From: Sulfolobus sp. A20
GTDB taxonomy: Archaea; Thermoproteota; Thermoprotei_A; Sulfolobales; Sulfolobaceae
Assembly: GCF_001719125.1 (NCBI RefSeq)
Contig: NZ_CP017006.1
Coordinates: 496,001-560,000, forward strand
DNA length: 64,000 nt
Direction of reading: 5' to 3'
Part shown: one piece after another, positions 44,377 through 52,791 of the stretch
Numbering within the stretch: the first letter of the stretch is position 1
Layout of the letters: each line of letters starts with the position of its first letter
Translations under genes and position numbers: made by a program
Notes under the pieces: generated by a model
What the model was told of the DNA's origin: nothing
Seen by the model: the letters and a program-made list of their open reading frames with translations, nothing else
Databases searched by the model: none

Positions 44377-44937
44377 AAGAGCCTCTGTCAGTCTTATCAT
44401 TTTCTCTTTACCTTTTCTTAAAACTTCATTAGCTACTTCAACTAAACCAGATAAATTCTCCACTTTCTCATCTACTTTATTTTTTAATAAATGCGTCATT
44501 CTTACACCCGTTCTCAACTCTAATAAGATTCCCTTATAGTTAGATACTAAGATTCCGCTATGTTTAAATCCCGCGTTTCTAGCTATTTGTAAAACATTCC
44601 ATGCGGTGTCCATATCCTTAGCATATACATGTACTATTGGACCTTGTACTATTAACCAAAGTCTACTTACTTGACCTTTACTGATGACAGCTTTAAGGTC
44701 TTCCAGGGAAATTCCCATGTGGTTCTTATATATTACTGAAGAATTTTTCCTATCCCAAGGCACTTCAGCATCAACAATTGTGACTCTTCCACTACAGCTA
44801 CTTTGTGTGAAAATTTTCTCGCTGTAATTATAAAATGCCATTAAGAAATCCCAGATGTCTGGATCTAAATATCCTATTTCCCTATCATGATATATCCTCT
44901 CTATAGCTTTCTTCCTTAACTCTTCCCACGCCAGCAA
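44317..44937 (-). CDS. taw3: tRNA wybutosine-synthesis methyltransferase Taw3
   Basis: This 206-residue protein has the family motifs IWDFLMAFYNYSEKIFTQSSCSGRV (about 27-51), LWLIVQGPIVHVYA and LELRTGVRMTHLL (about 155). It is the archaeal Tyw3 homolog that N4-methylates the wyosine base of tRNA-Phe. The neighbouring queE and tRNA-binding protein are also tRNA-related, but on the other strand. Confidence 0.9.
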   Translation of the reverse strand: MLAWEELRKKAIERIYHDREIGYLDPDIWDFLMAFYNYSEKIFTQSSCSGRVTIVDAEVPWDRKNSSVIYKNHMGISLEDLKAVISKGQVSRLWLIVQGPIVHVYAKDMDTAWNVLQIARNAGFKHSGILVSNYKGILLELRTGVRMTHLLKNKVDEKVENLSGLVEVANEVLRKGKEKMIRLTEALSSNSKNPMELRKNPKLETF

Positions 44938-44972
44938 CTTATTTAACTCTGTAAATTTTAGATAATAAAGTT

Positions 44973-45374
44973 GTGAGTCTAAGGGATGTGATAAAAAAAT
45001 ACCTACTGAGCGAAGAGTCTGTAATTGAAGTAGGCGAAAATGAGATTAATGACGCTAAAGAGTTCTTAGAACTTGATGAAATAAGGGTTGGAACTAGGGT
45101 GATTTTAGTAGGTAAGAACGGTCGTAAAAGGTTAGTGGATTTAGGTATTTTGCAGATTATAGCTAAATGTGGACATATAGAGTTTATAAAGGATTATCTA
45201 GACCTTTCTATCCCGTTAGGTGATATACATGGAAAGTATGGCGTTTACACAGAAATTGAATATCTAGCCTTAAATGAAAAATGCTATACAGAAGATGAGG
45301 ATCTTGTAGCTGTGTTAAAAAAGCTTAAAGAGTATATCCTTAAGAGGGAAAAGGCTTCAACTATCAGATATTAA
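44973..45374 (+). CDS. Unknown protein
   Basis: This 133-residue acidic protein starts at GTG (next in-frame Met absent nearby). It contains VIEVGENEINDAKEFLELDEIRVGTRVILVGKNGRKRLVDLGILQIIAKCGHIEFI and a C-terminal helical tail. I recognise no family, although the LAKCGHI-like segment with Cys-Gly-His recalls metal-binding turns. It is divergent from taw3 (35 bp between starts). A T-run (45378-45384) right after the stop can act as a terminator. Confidence 0.6.
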   Translation: MSLRDVIKKYLLSEESVIEVGENEINDAKEFLELDEIRVGTRVILVGKNGRKRLVDLGILQIIAKCGHIEFIKDYLDLSIPLGDIHGKYGVYTEIEYLALNEKCYTEDEDLVAVLKKLKEYILKREKASTIRY

Positions 45375-45442
45375 TCTCGTTTTTCACCTTAAAGGGCTCT
45401 CTCTCATGGCTGTTTATAGGTTTATCTCGCCTTTATTGCTTC

Positions 45443-45625
45443 ATAGTTATTAAGCGGTGAGATTACTTAACCGGTCTATTCGATTAGTAATAAACCACGG
45501 AACATCTTCAACCGTTTTACCCCTATCTCTCTGGTGGAGTTGCCTTCACATCACCTTCCGTGGGACTAAAAAGATATGCATTTTAAGGGAGAGGTACAGA
45601 ACTATATTTCCCTTTTAGTTTTTCA
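45443..45625. other. Repeat-rich, possibly structured non-coding region
   Basis: Within the 464-bp gap 45375-45838 there is no plausible gene, but 45443-45565 holds nested inverted repeats: TTAAG/CTTAA (45450 and 45466), ATTACT/AGTAAT (45462-45467 and 45486-45491), and CCACGGAA/TTCCGTGG (45495-45502 and 45556-45563, perfect 8 bp enclosing 53 nt with an inner GGTG/CACC). On the plus strand GTTTATAGG (45412) could start it and CCCTTTTAGTTTTT (45610) end it; a minus-strand promoter (TTTTAAG near 45584) is also possible. It does not match RNase P, SRP, tRNA or rRNA. The rest of the gap is AT-rich and holds the TATA (AATATAAAC, near 45804) of the next gene. Confidence 0.35.
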
Positions 45626-45838
45626 CCCTCTTAAATCTCAGTTTTAATTTGACATAAGTTCATTTTATGTTAATTCTTGAATTAAATAGTTTTCATGTTT
45701 TTTAATGAAAAGATTTTTATTAGAGAAGAATGTTTTAAACTTTTCGCAAGGTTATCCTATGGTTTGAAAATTGTTATCCAACCGTTAAGAATTGTAGTGA
45801 AGAATATAAACTAGTTGACTCACAATTACTTCTGAATA

Positions 45839-46159
45839 ATGAATGAGAAAGAGGTAAAGGAAGTTAGGAAACTGTTTAAATTTTTGTTTTTTTCTTCTCG
45901 TGGAGGATTGACTAGGCTAAAAATCGTCAGATTACTTGAAGATAAATCGTTAAACCCAAATCAAATATCTACAGCTTTAAATATTGACTATAAAACAGTT
46001 ATTCATCACCTCGAAGTTTTAATTCAGAACCATGTTGTGTACAAAGAAGCCGACGGCTATGGTATCCCATATAAACTTACTTCTTTCTATAAGACTTACA
46101 AATTTATTCTGGACGATCTAGAAAAAGAGGAAAGAAGAAAAATTATGAATAAAAAATAG
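45839..46159 (+). CDS. Winged-helix (ArsR-like) transcriptional regulator
   Basis: This 106-residue protein has a winged-helix domain: [56 protein letters not shown] (about 26-81), close to archaeal ArsR/Lrs14-type regulators, and a basic C-terminal helix. No metal-binding cysteines are present. AATATAAAC lies about 30 bp upstream of the ATG. It precedes cdvB2 by 44 bp on the same strand but cdvB2 has its own promoter. Confidence 0.75.
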   Translation: MNEKEVKEVRKLFKFLFFSSRGGLTRLKIVRLLEDKSLNPNQISTALNIDYKTVIHHLEVLIQNHVVYKEADGYGIPYKLTSFYKTYKFILDDLEKEERRKIMNKK

Positions 46160-46170
46160 ATAGCAAATCC

Positions 46171-46180
46171 CTTTTAAGCC
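46171..46180 (+). promoter_or_regulatory. cdvB2 TATA box
   Basis: CTTTTAAGCC is centred about 28 bp before the GTG at 46204 and supports a leaderless or almost leaderless GTG start. Confidence 0.45.
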
Positions 46181-46203
46181 TTAATTCATATAATAAGTAC
46201 ATT

Positions 46204-46713
46204 GTGAAGAGGAAAGCTAAGACTCTCGCTGAGCTCATCATTAACATAAGAATTGCTAGAAATAAAGTAAGAAGCTTAATGAATGGTATAAAAGGAAAGA
46301 TAGAAATGTACAATAATTCTTCGCTTGTAAATGTCTCTAGATTTCCTCATTTATCAAAAATGTTACTAAGAGAATCGGAGATATTGGAAAAAGTATTGAA
46401 TTATTTAGTGACTATTGATGTGATGTTAGAGTTATTAGAAATAAAAGTTGAGACAATAATTTATATAGGCTATATAGTAAACGATGCTCCTGCTGTAGTA
46501 GAGGCAATAAAGTCGCTCAAAGATGAAATAGGTAGTCTGCCTGAAATTTCGATACTATTAGACGGTATTTACGAAGACTTTTTCGAAAGTATCGATGTGC
46601 CTAAAGATATTAAGATCAGAAGCAAAGAAGATGCGAAGGGCGTTATTGAAGAAGCGAAGAAAATAGCTGAATTGAAGGAGAAAAGAGAAATTTATTATGA
46701 AGTAAATACATAG
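46204..46713 (+). CDS. cdvB2: ESCRT-III-like cell division protein CdvB2
   Basis: This 169-residue protein starts at GTG. It is helical with a basic first helix (KRKAKTLAELIINIRIARNKVRSLMNGIKGKI) followed by helices LLRESEILEKVLNYLVTIDVMLELLEIKVETII and an acidic C-terminal part, which is the Snf7/CdvB ESCRT-III layout without the MIM/winged-helix tail of CdvB itself. In Sulfolobus four CdvB paralogs exist; size and setting fit CdvB2, which acts with CdvA, CdvB, CdvB1 and CdvC/Vps4 in membrane constriction. The PhoU-like gene follows after 13 nt. Confidence 0.75.
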   Translation: MKRKAKTLAELIINIRIARNKVRSLMNGIKGKIEMYNNSSLVNVSRFPHLSKMLLRESEILEKVLNYLVTIDVMLELLEIKVETIIYIGYIVNDAPAVVEAIKSLKDEIGSLPEISILLDGIYEDFFESIDVPKDIKIRSKEDAKGVIEEAKKIAELKEKREIYYEVNT

Positions 46714-46726
46714 ATCTATATAGATT

Positions 46727-47740
46727 ATGTCAAGTAAATCAATAACCAGGAAGATTCAGCTAACTGGAGGATCAACCTATATAGTCTCACTGCCAAAAGA
46801 GTGGATTAAAGCACTTTCTTTAAGGAATGGAGATGAGGTTGAAATAGTTCAAGATAAAGATATGAGATTAGTAATTGTGCCTAAAGTAAATAACACTCGT
46901 GATCAGAATGAGCTTAGAAAAATTCTAAATTGTGAAAAAATTTCTGCTGAAGCAATCATTAGAGAGTTTATTGCACACTACATGGCAGGATATTCCTCAG
47001 TGATATTCTCTTGTCCTAAGATGACTACTTCTGTGAGGATGTTAATAAAAGATGAAATAAGGAGAAGATTATTAGGGGCAGAAGTTGTTGAAGAGGATGC
47101 TAATACTATATCCATACAGTTCCTCGTAGACGAAAAGGAATTACCAATTAAGAAAGCCATGTCTAGGGCATTTACAATATCATTTAACATGTTAAGAGAC
47201 TCTTTGGAGTCGATAAGACTAGCTGATATTGAATTAGCTAAAGAAATAGCTGGTAGGGATGATGAGGTAGACAGGTTTTTCTTCTATATAGCTAGACAAT
47301 TAACACTCTCTGTGAATATGCTAAGTATATTAGAATCTGAAGGTTATAATATAGCTCAACTTGTAGATATCTATTCCGTAGCTAAGGTCATAGAAAGAGT
47401 GGCGGATCATGCAGACAGAATTGCCACTTTAGCTGAAGACGTTAGTAAGTTTAGCAAAAAAGATGAATTAACAAATTTAGGATATAATATTCTTGATACC
47501 TATAAGACTTCAATGAATGCTTTCCTAAACGGAAAGAAAGATGTCTCACATGATCTAATTTCAAATATTAATATCTTTAAACAGCTTGCAGAGATGCAAG
47601 AGAGTGCAATAAAGAGTAATGATAGTCCAAAAATTGTAACATCAACTTCTATGGTAATCGAGTCTTTGAGGAGAATAGCCAGGTACTCCTCAGATATAGC
47701 AGAGGCAACAATAGATATGTTAGCTAAATCTGGTAAGTAA
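46727..47740 (+). CDS. PhoU-like regulator with SpoVT/AbrB N-terminal domain
   Basis: This 337-residue protein begins with an AbrB-type swapped-hairpin DNA-binding domain (RKIQLTGGSTYIVSLPKEWIKALSLRNGDEVEIVQ, residues 8-42) and continues with two PhoU helical repeats (about 115-210 and 220-335) containing RDDEVDRFFFYIARQL and VIERVADHADRIATLA, the metal-binding E-xxx-D motifs. Archaeal PhoU proteins of this type are thought to control phosphate uptake. No pst genes are near; its neighbour is cdvB2. Confidence 0.85.
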   Translation: MSSKSITRKIQLTGGSTYIVSLPKEWIKALSLRNGDEVEIVQDKDMRLVIVPKVNNTRDQNELRKILNCEKISAEAIIREFIAHYMAGYSSVIFSCPKMTTSVRMLIKDEIRRRLLGAEVVEEDANTISIQFLVDEKELPIKKAMSRAFTISFNMLRDSLESIRLADIELAKEIAGRDDEVDRFFFYIARQLTLSVNMLSILESEGYNIAQLVDIYSVAKVIERVADHADRIATLAEDVSKFSKKDELTNLGYNILDTYKTSMNAFLNGKKDVSHDLISNINIFKQLAEMQESAIKSNDSPKIVTSTSMVIESLRRIARYSSDIAEATIDMLAKSGK

Positions 47741-48383
47741 CGAATTTTAAGTTCTGAAATGATAAGTTTTTATATATTGAAATTACATCGTTCATAGTTC
47801 TAGCTTTTTTCAATTTATTTGAAGTTCCCTTTAGAGATAACTTATCCTCAAAAGTGTAAACTCCGCGCCTATATAGAGATGATATACATTCAGTGTTCAT
47901 AACTGAAACTATTACATAACCTATACTAAACAAGGAATCGGCTGTTTCTAGATCTTTATACGAAAATAAGCAGATTCCGGGGTGTGTGTGTGAAGTAGCT
48001 ATACCTTTAGGAAACGGTACGTTGACCTTACGTTCATCGCCTTCTAAGATGTAATATGAACCATCCTCAAGAATTATGTTCATATACTCTATATCGGAAG
48101 AAATAGTCCTTTTAGCATAATTCATCATAACTTCCTTCAGAAATTTCATATATACTTTTAGGACTTCATCGTAAATCGAAAAATAACTGAGATTATAATT
48201 ATTGCCAATCTTAACTAGTGAGTGTTCTATTTCTACATTACTTCTTACATATAAATAATTAAAATCAGTGAAAGGAATAATATCAAATTCTTCATGAATA
48301 TCCTCTGCTACCTTAGTAAGTCCATAAAGTTTTGCTATTTTTTCGCTACTCTCGTCCTTTCCGATGAACTCTTCTTTAACAAC
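47724..48383 (-). CDS. JAMM/MPN-like protein with unresolved start
   Basis: The first ATG at 48149 gives 141 aa containing SHTHPGICLFSYKD, a JAMM-type H-x-H...S-x-x-D zinc site (H54, H56, S63, D66) with six rather than seven residues between H56 and S63. The same frame is open upstream to 48383, 78 more codons of protein-like sequence (EEFIGKDESSEKIAKLYGLT and onward) without ATG, GTG or TTG. The open part begins at a TGA inside the last codons of pyrF. So the N-terminus is either a near-cognate codon (ATC at 48363-48365), a frameshift from pyrF, or a strain-specific indel. JAMM proteins are isopeptidases or metal hydrolases. Confidence 0.6.
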   Translation of the reverse strand, partial: VVKEEFIGKDESSEKIAKLYGLTKVAEDIHEEFDIIPFTDFNYLYVRSNVEIEHSLVKIGNNYNLSYFSIYDEVLKVYMKFLKEVMMNYAKRTISSDIEYMNIILEDGSYYILEGDERKVNVPFPKGIATSHTHPGICLFSYKDLETADSLFSIGYVIVSVMNTECISSLYRRGVYTFEDKLSLKGTSNKLKKARTMNDVISIYKNLSFQNLKFVTYQI

Positions 48384-49017
48384 TCATCACCTTATTACGA
48401 ATAATTTCGTTGATCTTTCTTATTTCATTAATTGGATCTGGAGAATTATAGACGCTTCTTCCAACTATTTCATAATCTCCACCGGCACAAATTGCATCAC
48501 CATAGTTAGCTCCTTGCGTACCAACCCCTGGAGAAATTATAGTTATTTTAGGGAACATAAATCTAAATTCTCTTATTGTATCAAGCCTAGTCGCTCCGAC
48601 TACTATACCTTTAGGTTCAATTTTCTGTATTATCTGCTTTATATAATTATTAAACTCATTATTCCATCCTCTATGTGACATGGCTGCAACCAGATATAAG
48701 TTCTTCCTCTGTGAGTCTAGGAACGTCTTTAACTCGTCTAATGCGCCCTCGATCCCTACAAAAGAATGAGCTATAAATGCGTCAGCGAAGCTTAACCTTT
48801 CAACTATTTGCTTCATCACGAACCCTATATCTGCTAATTTGAAATCTATTATAATTTCTTCAAGTTTTATATCGTTTAGGATTTCTTTCAATTTAATTAA
48901 TCCCACATCTAAGACAAAGGGTAATCCTATCTTTATTCCATGAATTTCGTTTGAAATCTCTAGTAAAACTTCTCTGGGGATGTGTTTGTCTAGAGCCAAG
49001 ATTATTTTATTTTTCAA
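48376..49017 (-). CDS. pyrF: Orotidine 5'-phosphate decarboxylase
   Basis: This 213-residue enzyme has the active-site pattern IIDFKLADIGFV (D-x-K-x-x-D type, about 56-67), GATRLDTIREF (about 152), ISPGVGTQGANYGDA and GRSVYNSPDP. It makes UMP. It follows pyrE with an 11-nt overlap as the leftward arm of the pyr locus. The short last codons (Met-Ser-Cys-stop) overlap the open frame of the JAMM-like protein. Confidence 0.94.
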   Translation of the reverse strand: MKNKIILALDKHIPREVLLEISNEIHGIKIGLPFVLDVGLIKLKEILNDIKLEEIIIDFKLADIGFVMKQIVERLSFADAFIAHSFVGIEGALDELKTFLDSQRKNLYLVAAMSHRGWNNEFNNYIKQIIQKIEPKGIVVGATRLDTIREFRFMFPKITIISPGVGTQGANYGDAICAGGDYEIVGRSVYNSPDPINEIRKINEIIRNKVMSC

Positions 49018-49594
49018 CGTTTTTCACCAAATATTCCATTATAGTTTTTCTCTCGGTCTCCTCAATCTTATTGGTCTTTAACAGATCATTGAGAATTTCC
49101 GAAATTTTAAAAAGTGAATGAAGTGTAATACCTATCTTGGCTAATCTTCTTGATGCTCCTTCTTGTCTATCGATTATAACTAATGCGTCAGTTACTTTTC
49201 CTCCTTGATTTAATATCTCCACTGAAGCCTTCTCTAAGGACAGACCAGTGGTAGCTACATCATCTATTAGTAGTACCCTCTTTCCTCTTACATCAACTTC
49301 TAACAATTTATTAGCCCCATGGCCTTTCTTTTCTATTCTTATGTATCCCATGGGTTCTCTAAGGTTACAAGCTATGAAGGAGGCTAAAGGTACACCTCCA
49401 GTAGCAATTCCTACTATCATGTCATGTGGTAACTGTTTAACCTTTTCTAATGCTAATTTTACAACGTCATAAAACTCTGAATGGCTTGGTAGTGATCTTA
49501 AATCTAAATAATAAGGACTGACCTTCCCTGATGTTAGCACGAAATTTCCAATTAATAGCATTTTCTTTTCAAACAGTACATCTGCGAAATTCAT
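49007..49594 (-). CDS. pyrE: Orotate phosphoribosyltransferase
   Basis: This 195-residue enzyme has the PRPP motif VLLIDDVATTGLSLEKA (about 108-124), YYLDLRSLPSHSEFYDVV and GIATGGVPLASFIA. The shared TATA element is 26 bp upstream, so the mRNA is leaderless. It is divergent from pyrB with 62 bp between. Confidence 0.94.
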   Translation of the reverse strand: MNFADVLFEKKMLLIGNFVLTSGKVSPYYLDLRSLPSHSEFYDVVKLALEKVKQLPHDMIVGIATGGVPLASFIACNLREPMGYIRIEKKGHGANKLLEVDVRGKRVLLIDDVATTGLSLEKASVEILNQGGKVTDALVIIDRQEGASRRLAKIGITLHSLFKISEILNDLLKTNKIEETERKTIMEYLVKNVEK

Positions 49595-49597
49595 CGG

Positions 49598-49626
49598 GAG
49601 AATTCTCGGAAAAAGAGTTTAAATTA
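49598..49626. promoter_or_regulatory. Shared pyrE/pyrB promoter with palindrome
   Basis: The self-complementary TTTAAA core (in GTTTAAATTA, 49617-49626) lies 26 bp before the pyrE ATG and 36 bp before the pyrB GTG, and no other good TATA is seen for pyrB, so one box may serve both directions. GAGAATTCTC (49598-49607), a perfect 10-bp palindrome, lies over the expected pyrE transcript start. A bipolar pyr operon with this arrangement is known from S. acidocaldarius. Confidence 0.5.
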
Positions 49627-49656
49627 CTTCTCCTCTAATTACTATCTAGGGCTTTT

Positions 49657-50562
49657 GTGAAATTAAGACATATTATATCCTCTCTTGATTTAAAGAGAGA
49701 GGACTATTTTAGTATCTTTGAATACGCCGACAAATTCGCTAACGTTAAAGGCAAGCTGACGCATTTGGAGGGAAAAGTATTAGCTTTAGCTTTTTTCGAG
49801 CCTAGTACGAGAACGGCTCAAAGTTTTCAAACAGCAGGAATTAAATTAGGAGCGAACGTAATTGGCTTTAGTTCAGAAGAATCTACATCTGTAGCTAAAG
49901 GTGAAAATCTAGCTGATACTGTAAGAATGTTAAATAATTACTCTGACTGTATTATAATGAGACATAAATTTGATGGAGCCTCACTATTTGCGAGCGAGAT
50001 AAGTGAAGTACCAATAATAAATGCCGGAGATGGAAAGCATGAACATCCTACACAGGCCATTATAGACCTTTATACAGTTTATAAGGTGTTTAATACAATT
50101 GACAATTTAAACTTTGGATTATTGGGCGACTTAAAGTATGCTAGAACGGTAAATAGCTTATTAAGAGCCTTAACTAGATTTAAGCCTAAGAGAGTCTTTC
50201 TGATTTCCCCGCCTCAACTTAAGGCTAGAAAAGAAATAGTAGAGGAATTAAATTACCAGACAATTGAAGTTGAGAACCCGTACGACGTTATACAAGAAAT
50301 TGATGTATTATATGTTACACGTATCCAGAAAGAGAGATTTGTGGATGAAGTTGAATATGAGAAAGTTAAAGAGAGCTATGTTGTTGACACGAAGCTAGTA
50401 GAATTCATGAAAAAGGGAAGCATTATTCTTCATCCATTGCCAAGAGTCAATGAAATAGATAGAAAAGTGGATAAGCTGGCACAAGCTAAATACTTTTATC
50501 AAGCCTCATTAGGCGTACCAGTTAGAATGGGTTTACTGTATAAGATATTTAATGAGGGATGA
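49657..50562 (+). CDS. pyrB: Aspartate carbamoyltransferase catalytic chain
   Basis: This 301-residue chain starts at GTG. Carbamoyl-phosphate binding motif is [11 protein letters not shown] (about 49-59), and [11 protein letters not shown] (about 130) and [10 protein letters not shown] (about 262) complete the active site. It begins the rightward pyr arm. PyrI follows after 3 nt. Confidence 0.95.
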   Translation: MKLRHIISSLDLKREDYFSIFEYADKFANVKGKLTHLEGKVLALAFFEPSTRTAQSFQTAGIKLGANVIGFSSEESTSVAKGENLADTVRMLNNYSDCIIMRHKFDGASLFASEISEVPIINAGDGKHEHPTQAIIDLYTVYKVFNTIDNLNFGLLGDLKYARTVNSLLRALTRFKPKRVFLISPPQLKARKEIVEELNYQTIEVENPYDVIQEIDVLYVTRIQKERFVDEVEYEKVKESYVVDTKLVEFMKKGSIILHPLPRVNEIDRKVDKLAQAKYFYQASLGVPVRMGLLYKIFNEG

Positions 50563-50565
50563 GGA

Positions 50566-51045
50566 ATGATAAGTCCGACTAAGGGAAATGAATTAATTGT
50601 AAGTAAGATAAAGAATGGTACAGTAATTGATCATATACCTGCAGGAAGGGCACTTTCAGTGTTAAGAATCTTAGGAATAAAGGGAAATGAAGGATTTAGA
50701 ATAGCTCTAGTTATGAATGTAGAAAGTAAAAAAATAGGTAGAAAGGATATAGTTAAGATTGAAGACAGGGAAATAGATGAGAAGGAGGCTAGCTTAATCA
50801 CACTTATTGCTCCCTTCGCAACTATTAACATAATTCGAAATTATAATGTAGTTGAGAAGAGAAAGATGCAGCTGCCAAAGATCGTTAAAGGTATAGTTAA
50901 ATGTCCTAATCCCCAATGTATAACGAATAATGATGTAGAAGCTGAAAGTAAGTTTTTAACTATCTCTGTAAAACCGCTAAAGCTCAAGTGTCAATACTGC
51001 GAAACATATATCACTGAAGAGGATGTGCTAAGGCAGATACTATGA
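50566..51045 (+). CDS. pyrI: Aspartate carbamoyltransferase regulatory chain
   Basis: This 159-residue chain has an N-terminal nucleotide-binding domain ([23 protein letters not shown], about 16-38) and a C-terminal zinc domain with four cysteines (CPNPQC ... CQYC, about 113-141). It allows nucleotide control of PyrB, so pathway feedback is expected. It overlaps pyrK by 4 nt. Confidence 0.95.
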   Translation: MISPTKGNELIVSKIKNGTVIDHIPAGRALSVLRILGIKGNEGFRIALVMNVESKKIGRKDIVKIEDREIDEKEASLITLIAPFATINIIRNYNVVEKRKMQLPKIVKGIVKCPNPQCITNNDVEAESKFLTISVKPLKLKCQYCETYITEEDVLRQIL

Positions 51046-51638
51046 AGTACTACGATGTTTTGGAGAAAATAAGAGATGGAAATATATATAAAGTTACCAT
51101 AAATTTTGATAAATATCCTGAAGCAGGTCAATTTGTCAGTCTAATCATTCCCAATGAAAATGAAATACCGCTAGGAGTTGGAGATTACGATCATGAAAGA
51201 AACATACTTAAGTTATACATCGAGTCTGAACGATTATTTAACAAGATAGGTAGGAGAATATTGATAAAAGGACCATTAGGAAATCCAATTAACCTAAGAA
51301 ATGTTAAGAAAGTAATAGGTATTGCTAAAGGGGAGTATTATCACGATTTAATTTATCCCTTAAAAATGGCTAAGTTGCAAGGAATAAAGGTTTACGCTAA
51401 GTGTATAAATTGTAAACTAAACTACGAAGAACCTAGTGAGCTTGAGGCGGATTTATTCTTAGTTTCGGTTCCCTTTCAAGATTTATCAATGATTAAATTG
51501 CCAAAAGAGAAGACTATGGTTTATGTGAGGTGGGTGAAAATGAACTGTATGCTTGGAGTGTGTGGAGTATGTGAGGTAAAGGGCAACTTAGCTTGTATAA
51601 AAGGTCCATTTATGAGGCTTGATGAAATTGTGGATTAG
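51042..51638 (+). CDS. pyrK: Dihydroorotate dehydrogenase electron-transfer subunit (PyrK-like)
   Basis: This 198-residue protein has a ferredoxin-reductase-like barrel ([21 protein letters not shown]), a shortened nucleotide domain and the C-terminal [2Fe-2S] motif [17 protein letters not shown] (about 168-184). It is about 60 residues shorter than bacterial PyrK (about 260), which suggests a reduced or changed NAD site. It lies between pyrI and pyrC; the partner PyrD is two genes on. Confidence 0.87.
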   Translation: MKYYDVLEKIRDGNIYKVTINFDKYPEAGQFVSLIIPNENEIPLGVGDYDHERNILKLYIESERLFNKIGRRILIKGPLGNPINLRNVKKVIGIAKGEYYHDLIYPLKMAKLQGIKVYAKCINCKLNYEEPSELEADLFLVSVPFQDLSMIKLPKEKTMVYVRWVKMNCMLGVCGVCEVKGNLACIKGPFMRLDEIVD

Positions 51639-52791
51639 TGGAAAAGCATACATAAACAGTGAAGTGAAAAATATATGTGTAGAGTTTGATAGAAAAATTA
51701 AGGGAATAAAACCAACTTGTAAGCCAGACATTTCATTACCTCAAGGCACATTGCTATTACCCGGCGCAATTGATCTACATACTCATATAAGGGGTCTAAA
51801 GATGGCATATAAGGAAGACGTTGTGTCTGGCACTAGTGAGGCATCATATGGCGGAATAACACTTGTTGGAGATATGCCTAATACTATCCCCTATATAAAT
51901 AATGTAGAAACTATAAATTCTAAACTTAAAGAATTCGAGTATTATTCAAGAGTGGATTATGTAATCTACTCTGGAGTTACGAAAGAATTTGAAAAAGTTG
52001 ACAAATCTCCAGTAGGAGGTTATAAGATATTTCCAGAAGATCTAGAAAAGGAAGAAACTTACGAAGTATTAAAGTCTAAGAAGTTGAAGATACTTCATCC
52101 AGAAGTACCTATAGCATTAAGGGGGAATAGGAGGTTAAGACTTAACAGATGGTATGAAATAGGGGCTTTATTTTACTTAGAAAAATATCAAAGGATCCAT
52201 ATAACTCATGCAACAAACATAGATACGATAAGGTTAGCGAAGAAGATGGGTTTCACCGTTGATCTTACCCCGCATCATATTCTATTAACTGATGAAAAGA
52301 ATTGTATTAATAAGGTCAATCCACCAATTAGGAGCATCACAGAAAGATTACAACTATTGCAAGGATTATATGAAGTTGATGCTATAGTCAGCGATCATGC
52401 CCCTCATGCTAACTTTGAGAAATCTTATCCGTACGAAATCTGTCCACCTGGAGTAGCCCTAGTTTCGTTCACTGTTCCCTTCCTTTTTTCGTTGGTAAAA
52501 AAGGATATACTAAGCCTAGACGACGCAGTAAGGGTAATATCAATTAATCCTGCAAAGATTTTAGGCTTACCTTATGGCGAGATTAAAGAGGGAAATTACG
52601 CTAATTTTACTATAATTGAATTTAAACATTGGAGATATTCAACTAAATATTCTAAAGTTACTGAGACTCCTTTAGATAACTTTCCCTTAGAGGCTTCAGT
52701 ATACATGACTATTGTACAAGGTAAGGTAAGTAATTATCAAGGAGAAGTATTTCCGATAAAGGGAATAAATCCATTTAGTGATATGGCATGA
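51622..52791 (+). CDS. pyrC: Dihydroorotase
   Basis: This 389-residue amidohydrolase has the metal motif [10 protein letters not shown] (about 50-59), the HITHATN strand (about 193) and [14 protein letters not shown] (about 254), and GINPFSDM at the end. It cyclises carbamoyl aspartate. The ATG at 51622 is preferred to the TTG at 51619; the start overlaps pyrK by 17 nt and the end overlaps pyrD by 4 nt. Confidence 0.93.
   Translation: MKLWISGKAYINSEVKNICVEFDRKIKGIKPTCKPDISLPQGTLLLPGAIDLHTHIRGLKMAYKEDVVSGTSEASYGGITLVGDMPNTIPYINNVETINSKLKEFEYYSRVDYVIYSGVTKEFEKVDKSPVGGYKIFPEDLEKEETYEVLKSKKLKILHPEVPIALRGNRRLRLNRWYEIGALFYLEKYQRIHITHATNIDTIRLAKKMGFTVDLTPHHILLTDEKNCINKVNPPIRSITERLQLLQGLYEVDAIVSDHAPHANFEKSYPYEICPPGVALVSFTVPFLFSLVKKDILSLDDAVRVISINPAKILGLPYGEIKEGNYANFTIIEFKHWRYSTKYSKVTETPLDNFPLEASVYMTIVQGKVSNYQGEVFPIKGINPFSDMA

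Noticed and set aside
45375-45838. RNase P RNA, SRP RNA, tRNA or 5S rRNA in the long gap
   Set aside because: The conserved cores (for example GAGGAAAGTC, the tRNA T-loop GTTCGAATC, the SRP GGAAGGG loop) are absent, and GC is too low for a stable RNA in a hyperthermophile. Only the inverted repeats remain as evidence.
48376-48383. Sequencing error as the sole explanation of the start-less JAMM frame
   Set aside because: It cannot be excluded, but pyrF has a normal family length and stop, so there is no independent sign of an error; it is kept as one of several explanations.
49598-49607. Palindrome before pyrE as an intrinsic terminator
   Set aside because: It lies upstream of both genes and no T-run follows; a regulatory role fits better.
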